Shown here piece by piece: positions 1 to 5,350 of a stretch of DNA of 25,348 bases. Source of the stretch: Anaerozeibacter quisquiliarum (GTDB lineage: Bacteria; Bacillota; Clostridia; Christensenellales; Aristaeellaceae); NCBI GenBank assembly GCA_051162045.1, contig JBISDI010000050.1. One strand, written 5' to 3'. Made by a program: the position numbers and the translations under genes. Under the pieces are notes generated by a model. It made no database searches. It saw only the letters and a program-made list of their open reading frames with translations, and had not been told where the DNA came from. Each line of letters begins with the position of its first letter. The stretch's first letter is position 1.

Positions 1-258
1 GGAAACAGTATCAGAGCAATAACAATGGAAGGGAGAGGTTATAAATGCCATCGGGCATTCAGCGCAATGTACAACTATGTCGTATCCCCACAAGCCGGAC
101 GGAAGCATATCTGCATCTAATTTAAGACGCTCCCCCAATACATAGGCGAAATTGAACACACGCTCACAGAGCTGTCCGATCCAGAGGTTAAAAGTCAGTT
201 CGTCGCACAATGGACACCAGACACTCAGTATGTCACGGTTCATACATCCAGGAGGTGA
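1..258 (+). pseudogene. 3' remnant of an unidentified gene with an in-frame stop
   Basis: Reading frame 1 is open from the left edge except for one ochre stop at 118-120. The part after that stop reads FKTLPQYIGEIEHTLTELSD and continues to QYVTVHTSRR before a TGA at 256-258, which looks like ordinary protein. There is no ATG in frame between 121 and 258, so this half cannot easily be a gene of its own. The terminal TGA lies inside the ribosome binding site of the next gene (GGAGGTG, 251-257), a spacing typical of genes once in one operon. I do not recognise the protein. A decayed phage or island gene is the simplest reading. A sequencing error at 118-120, or simply a non-coding frame, cannot be excluded. 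Confidence 0.35.
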
Positions 259-264
259 TTGTAC

Positions 265-618
265 ATGGGTTTTCCCAAGGGGACGAGCGGAAATTTTCGG
301 GGGAGGCCCAAACAGACTGCGCAGCAAAAAGAAGCGCGTGAGGAATTCAAAGCACTACTAAAGACCGCCACGGTACCCGCGCTCGAATCGATAATTGCAA
401 TTGCGCAAGATCGGCGCAACAAAGATAGGTTCGCTGCATGTCGCTTCATAATTGAAAAAGCATATGGCGCACACACAGCTTTTCTATCGGACGGCGCAGA
501 TGATGCAAGCCCTGTCGTTATCGTCCTAAGGCCAGGCCGGTGCGACAATCAGAACGAGGAAGATGATTGGGAAACGGTGCTCGAAGATGGAGATTTTGAT
601 TACGACGAGGAGGAATGA
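265..618 (+). CDS. DUF5681-type small protein, phage or island associated
   Basis: This is a 117-residue protein. It opens with MGFPKGTSGNFRGRPK, which fits the KGxSGNxxGRPK signature of DUF5681, a short N-terminal motif seen in prophage and mobile-element proteins. The middle (about residues 20-75) is a charged helical region. The last 20 residues are very acidic (EEDDWETVLEDGDFDYDEEE). I chose the ATG at 265 because GGAGGTG at 251-257 lies 7 nt upstream; the in-frame TTG at 259 abuts that site and is too close. The stop overlaps the ATG of the next small ORF (TGATG). The molecular role of DUF5681 is not established. Its occurrence near terminase genes makes a small-terminase-like DNA-binding role possible, but no large terminase is in view. 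Base composition is lower in GC than the core genes to the right. Confidence 0.7.
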   Translation: MGFPKGTSGNFRGRPKQTAQQKEAREEFKALLKTATVPALESIIAIAQDRRNKDRFAACRFIIEKAYGAHTAFLSDGADDASPVVIVLRPGRCDNQNEEDDWETVLEDGDFDYDEEE

Positions 619-779
619 TGTCATGTGCGATGCAAAAACTATCGGCAATAGCTGAGTATGCGCCAGGATGCGGAGAATGCCTCCGGACAACCTTTCTGCA
701 TTGGGTGGCAGGAACCACCTTGGAGAGCAAAGACGCTGTACAGGCCAAGGAGAGGCCGTGTAGGGCGCGCAAAAAATAA
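618..779 (+). CDS. small coupled ORF, 53 residues, unknown function
   Basis: An open frame of 53 codons starts at the ATG in TGATG (618-620), sharing one base with the stop of the DUF5681 gene, and ends with TAA at 777-779. The sequence GGAGG at 609-613, inside the end of the upstream gene, lies 4 nt before the ATG, so it could start by translational coupling. The product has a CxxC-like pair (PGCGECLR, about residues 16-23) and a basic C-terminus (KERPCRARKK). I do not recognise a family. Coding is supported only by the coupled start and the open frame, and it could be a remnant of something longer. Confidence 0.4.
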   Translation: MSCAMQKLSAIAEYAPGCGECLRTTFLHWVAGTTLESKDAVQAKERPCRARKK

Positions 780-902
780 AAAGATAAAGTGGGGCGATAA
801 TTTCAGCCCGAGTTTGCGATGAGCGCGAAATATACTGGGCTATCGATACATTAGTTCACTTGAATATGTATTGATCCCTAATTATGAAGGGGAGCAATCT
901 AT

Positions 903-1175
903 ATGGCGCACGAGAATGTTGTCGTAAAAATTGGGCACAGCGGAACCACCAGCAGCGGCACAGAACTGAAAATACCTCGCATGGCATCGATTCAGGCGGT
1001 AGCCAACGAAACAGGATTCTCCTACAAGACGCTTTGGAGACTATGCAAAGAGGACCGAATTGTTTATATCAAGTCGGGCAATAAGTACCTTATCAACTTC
1101 GACAAGTTCATAGATTATCTGAACACCGGAGAACAGCAGCGGGAGGACGTGAATTGTACGCTTTTAGGCGTGTAA
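903..1175 (+). CDS. excisionase-family helix-turn-helix protein
   Basis: This is a 90-residue protein with a winged-helix or MerR-like HTH of the excisionase type at about residues 27-75: IPRMASIQAVANETGFSYKT for the first helices, then RIVYIKSGNKYLINFDKFID as the wing and last helix. Such proteins bind att or promoter DNA next to integrases, or act as small regulators on integrative elements. The start at 903 has AAGGGGAG at 887-894, 8 nt upstream. The first 25 residues are polar and poorly ordered. In intact elements the integrase often follows. Here the next 195 bp contain no integrase, only a 13-codon frame beginning in the TAATG overlap, which suggests the element is incomplete. The family call is good; the exact role is inference. 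Confidence 0.75.
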   Translation: MAHENVVVKIGHSGTTSSGTELKIPRMASIQAVANETGFSYKTLWRLCKEDRIVYIKSGNKYLINFDKFIDYLNTGEQQREDVNCTLLGV

Positions 1176-1210
1176 TGGCGACTCGCTGGTATGGTGTCGG
1201 AAAGTATACC

Positions 1211-1306
1211 TTTTGAGTCCAGCCGGGAGACGGCTCGACGAGGTATCAAAATGACCAAAAGAGTATTTGTGGAACCTCCACAAATTTGTGTTTACATTTT
1301 GAGTCC
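1211..1306 (+). repeat. 10-bp direct repeat TTTTGAGTCC, two copies
   Basis: TTTTGAGTCC occurs at 1211-1220 and again at 1297-1306, 86 bp apart, on either side of the 1265-1285 palindrome. The second copy falls in the -35/-10 spacer of the recombinase promoter. It could be a protein-binding repeat, a recombination footprint or chance. Confidence 0.45.
1265..1285. promoter_or_regulatory. perfect 9-bp inverted repeat, operator candidate
   Basis: ATTTGTGGA (1265-1273) and TCCACAAAT (1277-1285) are exact inverted repeats around ACC. The palindrome ends 5 bp before the -35 box of the recombinase promoter. That position suits a dimeric regulator or a recombinase-binding site. There is no T-run, so it is not a terminator. 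Confidence 0.5.
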
Positions 1307-1319
1307 TTCGTGCTACAAT
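1291..1319 (+). promoter_or_regulatory. sigma-A promoter for the recombinase remnant
   Basis: TTTACA (1291-1296), a 17-bp spacer and TACAAT (1314-1319), with TGC at 1311-1313 giving an extended -10. Transcription would begin near 1326, leaving a leader of about 45 nt before the ATG at 1371. The promoter would still drive the downstream secreted protein. Confidence 0.7.
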
Positions 1320-1370
1320 AGACACGTAATCGAACTTATGTTCGATATTGCTTGAGAAAGAGGGATTCCG

Positions 1371-1610
1371 ATGAAGTATCTGGGGTATCACCGGACAAGC
1401 ACGAAGGATCAGCGCCTCGACAGGGGGATAGCCGAGATCAATCGGTTCTGTGCTGATAGCGGCATCCCCCTGTACAAAGGCAAGGTCTACACCGACCAGC
1501 AGACAGGCAAGAACTTCGACAGGCCGCGCTATTCCATGCTAAAAGACGAGATTTTGGAGAGCGGGGATGTGCTAATTGTCACGGAGCTATCAAAAATGGG
1601 AGGGAACTGA
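1371..1610 (+). pseudogene. serine recombinase (resolvase), truncated in its catalytic domain
   Basis: The 79 residues begin MKYLGYHRTSTKDQRLDRGI, the start of a resolvase/invertase catalytic domain with the nucleophilic serine in the RTSTKDQ motif (Ser10). YTDQQTGKNFDRPRY (about residues 41-55) is the next conserved block of this resolvase group. The frame reaches the place of the usual SELDRLGRN motif but reads TELSKMGGN and stops. The two arginines that assist catalysis are replaced by Lys and Gly, and the rest of the catalytic domain, helix E and the HTH are missing. Family members are at least about 180 residues long. No continuation is seen in other frames after 1610. The fragment should be inactive, though a small protein could still be made. 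Its last codons provide the ribosome binding site of the next gene. Confidence 0.8.
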
Positions 1611-1611
1611 A

Positions 1612-2136
1612 ATGAAGAAGTTTTTGTCATCTGTGCTCGTTCTCGCGTTGCTGTTTTCTGCTGGATTTGCCCTCGCCGAGGGTGCCGACTTTGCATCTAT
1701 GAAAGATGACGAGCTTCATGCTCTGATCAACGGAGCGCGGAACGAGTTGACCAAGCGCGAAATGGTTGCTGCTGAAAAGACGGTGCTGCTTGAGCGGGAT
1801 GGCATCACGGTTTACCTTACAGGTGAACATAAAACATGGGGGGATGGGGGCGTTCTCGGATTAGAAGCCGTAGTTGTGAATGATAGCGAAAATACCGTGA
1901 ATGTTATGATGAACTCTGCGTCTGTGAATGGTTGGAATGTACTTACCGGCGGTATATTTAGCGTTGAATCGAAGAAGAAGAAAAAGAATACGTTCGAGAT
2001 TAGAATACATGAAGCGGAACTGTCCTCATATGAAGCGATTGAGGATATGGAGTTTGTGCTTCGAGTATCGGATAGCAACTCGTACGATAAGATTTTCGAG
2101 ACGGATAAGATATCTCTACACTTCAACGCTACCTGA
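1612..2136 (+). CDS. small secreted protein of unknown function
   Basis: This is a 174-residue protein with a clear Sec signal peptide: MKKF, then hydrophobic LSSVLVLALLFSAGFALA, with likely cleavage after ALA at about residue 21. No lipobox cysteine is present. A short helical stretch (about residues 25-50, MKDDELHALINGARNELTKR) is followed by a beta-rich domain (about 55-174) with ITVYLTGEHKTW, LGLEAVVVNDSENTVNVMM and a five-lysine run (SKKKKKNTFEI). This looks like an Ig-like or DUF4352/DUF5067-like beta sandwich, but I cannot assign a named family. The start at 1612 is supported by GGGAGGG at 1598-1604 and by the signal peptide. It begins 2 nt after the recombinase remnant stops and presumably uses the promoter at 1291-1319. 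The base composition is AT-richer than the core genes. Confidence 0.75.
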   Translation: MKKFLSSVLVLALLFSAGFALAEGADFASMKDDELHALINGARNELTKREMVAAEKTVLLERDGITVYLTGEHKTWGDGGVLGLEAVVVNDSENTVNVMMNSASVNGWNVLTGGIFSVESKKKKKNTFEIRIHEAELSSYEAIEDMEFVLRVSDSNSYDKIFETDKISLHFNAT

Positions 2137-2180
2137 GGTCGGTGCGTGGTAAATATACTGGAGATGTGGAGGAAGTAGAG

Positions 2181-3311
2181 ATGGGCGGGAAGATTTTCGT
2201 ACTTAATGGCGTTGACGAACTGACTGAGTTGACACAAACACAGTATTCAGACGAGGATTTCTTCCAAGGCCTGATCGAAAGGCACCCCTCAATTCTGGCG
2301 GGGGATCAGATTGACCCGGACAACCCCCGTAGGTGGATTTTTGTCTCGCGTGAAATGGGGGTTCCGTCTGAACACGAGGGTGGAGCGCAGTGGTTTCTTG
2401 ACCATCTGTTTATCGACCAAGATGCGATACCGACCTTCATTGAGGTCAAACGTAGCACAGATACAAGAATCCGGCGCGAGGTGGTAGCGCAGATGCTCGA
2501 CTATGCGGCCAATGGGATTCAATATTGGCCGGTAGAGTTAATCCGGGAAAGCTACGAGAAGAATTCGGCTGATGGAAGCGCCACCGCACTCGCCGATATT
2601 GGGGTGGGTTCCGAAAGCGAAGATGCCTTTTGGCAATCAGTCAGCGTAAACCTCCGTGCCGGAAGGGTTCGTTTAATATTCGCCGCAGATATAATCCCCC
2701 CTTCGTTGCGAAGAATCATTGAGTACCTCAATGGCCAGATGATTGATACCGAGGTGTTGGGGCTTGAGATCAAGCAATTCCTTTCATCGGACGGCCTCAC
2801 AACGACATTGGTGCCAGACCTCATCGGCAAGACTGTGAGTGCGGCGCAAACAAAGCGTACAGGATCGCGGGCTTGGGACAGAGAGAGATTTTTTGAGGAT
2901 GCGGCTAGGAACGGCGACGAGGTCGCTCAAGTGTGCGGCAACCTCTTGGAAGTCTTTGAATCGCTCGGTTGCTCTATTGGATGGGGCAAAGGAAAAAATC
3001 ACGGGAGCTTTGTGCCTGAGTATCAAGGGAAACAGCGACATCTGTTTTGCACGGTATATAACTACGACAGCGGATCTTTCGTCGAGATGTCTTTCCAGCA
3101 CATGAAGCCGCCGTTCAATGAGTTAGCGTACAGGTTGAAGTTGAGGTCTGCGCTCGAAGAGATACCCGGCGTACAAATCCCTGATGACAAGTTGGACAAG
3201 CGCCCCAGCTTCCCTGCGAGCCTACTGGCAAACGAAAAGAACTTCGCCCTTTTCACAGATGTGCTCAAAATGTACATTGCGGACATAAAGGCATCCGAGC
3301 AACCCGACTAA
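2181..3311 (+). CDS. PD-(D/E)xK nuclease-like protein, possible defence function
   Basis: This is a 376-residue protein. Residues 27-110 carry a restriction-endonuclease-like pattern: Glu33 in LIERHPSIL, Asp74 and Asp79 in FLDHLFIDQD, the E-x-K pair in PTFIEVKRS (Glu88, Lys90), and Gln104 in VVAQMLDYAA. These are the expected acidic, ExK and QxxxY-type elements of a PD-(D/E)xK core related to NucS/DUF91-like nucleases. A second segment (about 160-215, VRLIFAADIIPPSLRRIIEY) continues the pattern seen in similar hypothetical proteins. The C-terminal 130 residues form a separate unknown domain. I chose the ATG at 2181 because GGAGG at 2168-2172 lies 8 nt upstream; an in-frame GTG at 2142 has no such site. 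Cytosolic, no signal peptide. The activity and the defence role are inferences from the motif and the island setting. Confidence 0.65.
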   Translation: MGGKIFVLNGVDELTELTQTQYSDEDFFQGLIERHPSILAGDQIDPDNPRRWIFVSREMGVPSEHEGGAQWFLDHLFIDQDAIPTFIEVKRSTDTRIRREVVAQMLDYAANGIQYWPVELIRESYEKNSADGSATALADIGVGSESEDAFWQSVSVNLRAGRVRLIFAADIIPPSLRRIIEYLNGQMIDTEVLGLEIKQFLSSDGLTTTLVPDLIGKTVSAAQTKRTGSRAWDRERFFEDAARNGDEVAQVCGNLLEVFESLGCSIGWGKGKNHGSFVPEYQGKQRHLFCTVYNYDSGSFVEMSFQHMKPPFNELAYRLKLRSALEEIPGVQIPDDKLDKRPSFPASLLANEKNFALFTDVLKMYIADIKASEQPD

Positions 3312-3325
3312 TCCAGGCGTACCGA

Positions 3326-3367
3326 ACATGGAATGCCCTGACGCTGATTGGCCGGGGCATTCCATGT
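3326..3367. terminator. long hairpin after the nuclease gene
   Basis: ACATGGAATGCCC (3326-3338) pairs perfectly with GGGCATTCCATGT (3355-3367) around a 16-nt loop, 14 nt after the nuclease stop. No T-run follows directly, so termination is plausible but not certain. Confidence 0.5.
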
Positions 3368-3388
3368 CCGATGAAATCGTACTACTTT

Positions 3389-3397
3389 TGTTATACT
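3389..3397 (+). promoter_or_regulatory. possible extended -10 promoter without a downstream gene
   Basis: TGTTATACT (3389-3397) matches an extended -10 element, but there is no recognisable -35 box 17 bp upstream. Transcription would start near 3404 and run into the 3431-3454 hairpin, with no credible ORF behind it. Confidence 0.25.
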
Positions 3398-3430
3398 AAA
3401 CTTAGGCAGAGCCATACCGAGTTAGGGGAA

Positions 3431-3454
3431 TGTGGGGGGAACTACACCCCCACA
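3431..3454. repeat. 8-bp perfect hairpin in the gene-poor stretch
   Basis: TGTGGGGG (3431-3438) and CCCCCACA (3447-3454) form an 8-bp stem with an 8-nt loop. It has no T-run, so it is more likely part of an RNA fold or a protein site than a terminator. Confidence 0.4.
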
Positions 3455-3886
3455 GAACGTAGTAATGGCGGCACTTAGAGGGAATTTGGGCGAGATAGGG
3501 CAAGCAGCTTATATTTTAATCTGAATTGAAATGGGGGCTACAGCGAACGGTAAAATGCCTTGAGCATATCCACGGCAGCGTCGCTGCTTTTCCGTGCGGC
3601 GGTTCATCGGCTGGATGGCCCATGGTATATCGGCATTCTCTTCTGAATGCGCTTCTTCGCTGTAAAGCAATAGATTATTCGGGGCAATCAGAAGCGCGGT
3701 GCAGACGGACATCGGCGTTTTAGGGACATGCCCGAAGCGCCGGCCTTAATTCGTGCACAGAAATTTAGCGAAACGCCGATCTTCTCGGCGGCTTGATCTT
3801 GCCAGAGTATCCTTAATCCCTCAGACCTGCGGATGATGGCGCCGTTTCAGTACTTGACGCTACAGCCTCTGCCGAGCTGTAACATC

Positions 3887-4798
3887 TCACGACATCATCG
3901 TCAATATCTCTTTCTCCGACAGGCCCGGGTGCAGCGCCTGGTTGATGCCCGAGGCCAGTATCTGCGCCACGTCGCCGACCAGGTCGTCGATCTCGCGCGG
4001 GGTGACGATCATCTCGCCCAGCGCGCCCTCGAACAGCTTCTCGCACAGGTGGTCGAGTTCCTCCTCGCGCGTGCCGTCGTCCTCGGAAAGCATCGACAGC
4101 GCGTCGCGCGCGATCGTGGCGGCGTAGATCACCGTGGGTACGCCCAGCGCCAGCACCTTAACGCCCAGCGTTTCGTCGGTCAGCGCGCTGCGGTGGTTGC
4201 CCACCCCCGAGCCCGGTTGGATGCCGGTGTCGGTCAGCTGCACCGTGGAGCCCACGCGGCTCGACGCCCGCGCGGTCAGCGCGTCGATCACGATCACCAC
4301 GCGCGGGTTCACCTCGCGCACGATGCCGCGCGCCACTTCGAGCGTCTCGATGCCGGTTACGCCCAGTACGCCCGGCGCCACCGCGCACACCGGACTCATC
4401 CGATCGTCGACCGAATCCGGCAGTTCGCGGAAGATGTGGCGCGTGACCAACGTCCGCTCTACGGTCTTGGGGCCGAGCGAATCGGGCGTGACCGAGCGGT
4501 TGCCCAGGCCGATCACCAGCACCGGCCGGTCGTCCTCGGGCGGCATCAGCCTGAGCAGTTCCTCGCCCAGCAGGCTCGCCATGGCTATGCGCAGTTCCGG
4601 GCCCTGTTTGCGCAGCGGCGCGCACTCGAGCGTCACGTATACGCCGGGCGCCTTGTTCAGCAGCTTCGCGCCCTCGCCCGTGTCGATGCGCACCTCCGTA
4701 ATCACGATGTCGCCCGCTTCCCACGACGATATGGTGACGCCGGGCAGGTCACGCGCACCGGTCTGCTCCATCGCGAGATCGGTCCGAATCTGACGCAT
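3887..4798 (-). CDS. gpr: GPR endopeptidase, spore germination protease
   Basis: GPR is the protease (family A25) that degrades small acid-soluble spore proteins in the forespore core at germination. The 303-residue product has the hallmark block VLVIGLGNRSVTPDSLGP with Asp106, and VVIVIDALTAR with Asp172; these align with the two catalytic aspartates known in the Bacillus enzyme. APGVLGVTGIE and DTGIQPGSGVGNHR are also family signatures. Only five residues precede TDLAME, so the self-removed propeptide is short. I chose the ATG at 4798 because GGGGGAG (4813-4807) lies 8 nt upstream; an in-frame GTG at 4804 is only 2 nt from it. It is divergent from rpsT, as in Bacillus, but spoIIP does not follow. 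At 303 residues it is shorter than the roughly 370-residue Bacillus proteins. A forespore sigma-G promoter is likely, but the match is poor. Confidence 0.95.
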   Translation of the reverse strand: MRQIRTDLAMEQTGARDLPGVTISSWEAGDIVITEVRIDTGEGAKLLNKAPGVYVTLECAPLRKQGPELRIAMASLLGEELLRLMPPEDDRPVLVIGLGNRSVTPDSLGPKTVERTLVTRHIFRELPDSVDDRMSPVCAVAPGVLGVTGIETLEVARGIVREVNPRVVIVIDALTARASSRVGSTVQLTDTGIQPGSGVGNHRSALTDETLGVKVLALGVPTVIYAATIARDALSMLSEDDGTREEELDHLCEKLFEGALGEMIVTPREIDDLVGDVAQILASGINQALHPGLSEKEILTMMS

Positions 4799-4900
4799 GT
4801 ACACATCTCCCCCTTATTGCGGTTACGGGATAGTGTCCCGCGCGCCGCCCTCTTCCATGCGCGCGGATGTGATTTTTACGTTGAGATCACGCAGAAGGTA

Positions 4901-4929
4901 TTGCAATGGTACGCGCGCCGTGGTAAAAT
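4901..4929 (+). promoter_or_regulatory. sigma-A promoter of rpsT
   Basis: TTGCAA (4901-4906), a 17-bp spacer and TAAAAT (4924-4929), with TGG at 4921-4923 forming an extended -10. Transcription would start near 4936, about 34 nt before the TTG start of rpsT, with GAGGAGGTG at 4955-4963 between them. Confidence 0.8.
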
Positions 4930-4969
4930 TACGGTTGTTGTAATTGACGGGCTGAGGAGGTGAATTGTC

Positions 4970-5227
4970 TTGCCGAACATCAAATCCGCCATCAAGCGCG
5001 TAAAGGTAAACGAAAAAAAGAACCTGCGCAACCGTATGATCAAATCCGCCACGCGGTCGGCCGTTAAGAAGTACGACGCCGCTGTCGCCGGGGGGAATGC
5101 TGACGCACAGCTGCTCAGCGCCACCGCGAGCGCGATTGACAAGGCCGCCAGCAAGGGCGTTATCCATAAGAACGCAGCAAATCGTAAAAAGGCGCGCTTG
5201 GCCAAGCGCCTGAACGCGGCCCAGTAA
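4970..5227 (+). CDS. rpsT: 30S ribosomal protein S20
   Basis: The 85-residue product is a typical S20, a basic three-helix protein that binds 16S rRNA early in small-subunit assembly. MPNIKSAIKRVKVNEKKNLR opens the protein, SAVKKYDAAV lies in helix 2, and KGVIHKNAANRKKARLAKRL is the conserved C-terminal signature. The start is TTG at 4970. GAGGAGGTG at 4955-4963 is well placed, and the second codon gives the usual Pro-Asn-Ile-Lys-Ser. A TTG start is notable because B. subtilis and E. coli S20 levels are tuned at translation initiation. It is a single-gene unit with its own promoter and a strong terminator. It is divergent from gpr, a neighbourhood conserved in many Firmicutes. Confidence 0.97.
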   Translation: MPNIKSAIKRVKVNEKKNLRNRMIKSATRSAVKKYDAAVAGGNADAQLLSATASAIDKAASKGVIHKNAANRKKARLAKRLNAAQ

Positions 5228-5246
5228 GTAATTGACATAACGAAGA

Positions 5247-5275
5247 AACCACCTCGCGCGCGAGGCGGTTTTTTT
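5247..5275 (+). terminator. Rho-independent terminator of rpsT
   Basis: AACCACCTCG (5247-5256) pairs with CGAGGCGGTT (5261-5270) around CGCG with one A-C mismatch, followed by an unbroken T-run to 5275. It starts 19 nt after the rpsT stop. Confidence 0.9.
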
Positions 5276-5296
5276 GCACCCCCATGCGACCGATGG

Positions 5297-5330
5297 CCCG
5301 CCGCCGCGCTTGCGCGTGCGGCGGGTTTTT
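5297..5330 (+). terminator. second, tandem Rho-independent terminator
   Basis: CCCGCCGC (5297-5304) pairs with GCGGCGGG (5318-5325), and CGCGC (5305-5309) with GCGCG (5312-5316), with one bulged T, followed by TTTTT (5326-5330). It backs up the rpsT terminator, and its 3' arm overlaps the racemase promoter. Confidence 0.8.
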
Positions 5331-5338
5331 GCTATACT
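5310..5338 (+). promoter_or_regulatory. promoter of the racemase gene, overlapping a terminator
   Basis: TTGCGC (5310-5315), a 17-bp spacer and TATACT (5333-5338), with TGC at 5330-5332 as an extended -10. The -35 box lies in the loop and 3' arm of the tandem terminator. Transcription would start near 5345, only about 6 nt before the first possible start codon at 5351. Confidence 0.65.
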
Positions 5339-5350
5339 TAGGCGGATGGT

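Larger units (their letters stand above)
3312..3886. other. 575-bp stretch without a supportable gene, island junction
   Basis: Apart from the two hairpins and the isolated -10-like sequence, I see no gene here. Short frames exist on both strands, the longest being 67 codons on the minus strand at 3509-3712, but none has a ribosome binding site or recognisable motifs. Composition changes from the lower-GC island to the GC-rich core in the last 100-200 bp. The right end reaches the stop codon of gpr at 3887, where spoIIP would be expected in Firmicutes with conserved gene order. I found no tRNA and no obvious direct-repeat attachment site. Confidence 0.55.

Noticed and set aside
3430..3462. 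Ten-codon frame (MWGELHPHRT) overlapping the 3431-3454 hairpin
   Set aside because: The G-rich sequence before the ATG is too close to act as a ribosome binding site, and there is no downstream gene for it to regulate.
3509..3712. 67-codon minus-strand frame in the gene-poor stretch
   Set aside because: It has no ribosome binding site or recognisable family. It could be a gene fragment, but I cannot support that.
3700..3900. tRNA gene or attachment site at the island edge
   Set aside because: No cloverleaf and no matching direct repeat at the other side within the window.
4815..4880. Sigma-G promoter for gpr on the minus strand (GCATG then GACACTA)
   Set aside because: The -10 matches only 5 of 7 positions. 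It is biologically expected but too weak to list.
3833..4963. 376-codon plus-strand frame opposite gpr
   Set aside because: Antisense to a clear germination protease; the composition is that of a shadow frame.
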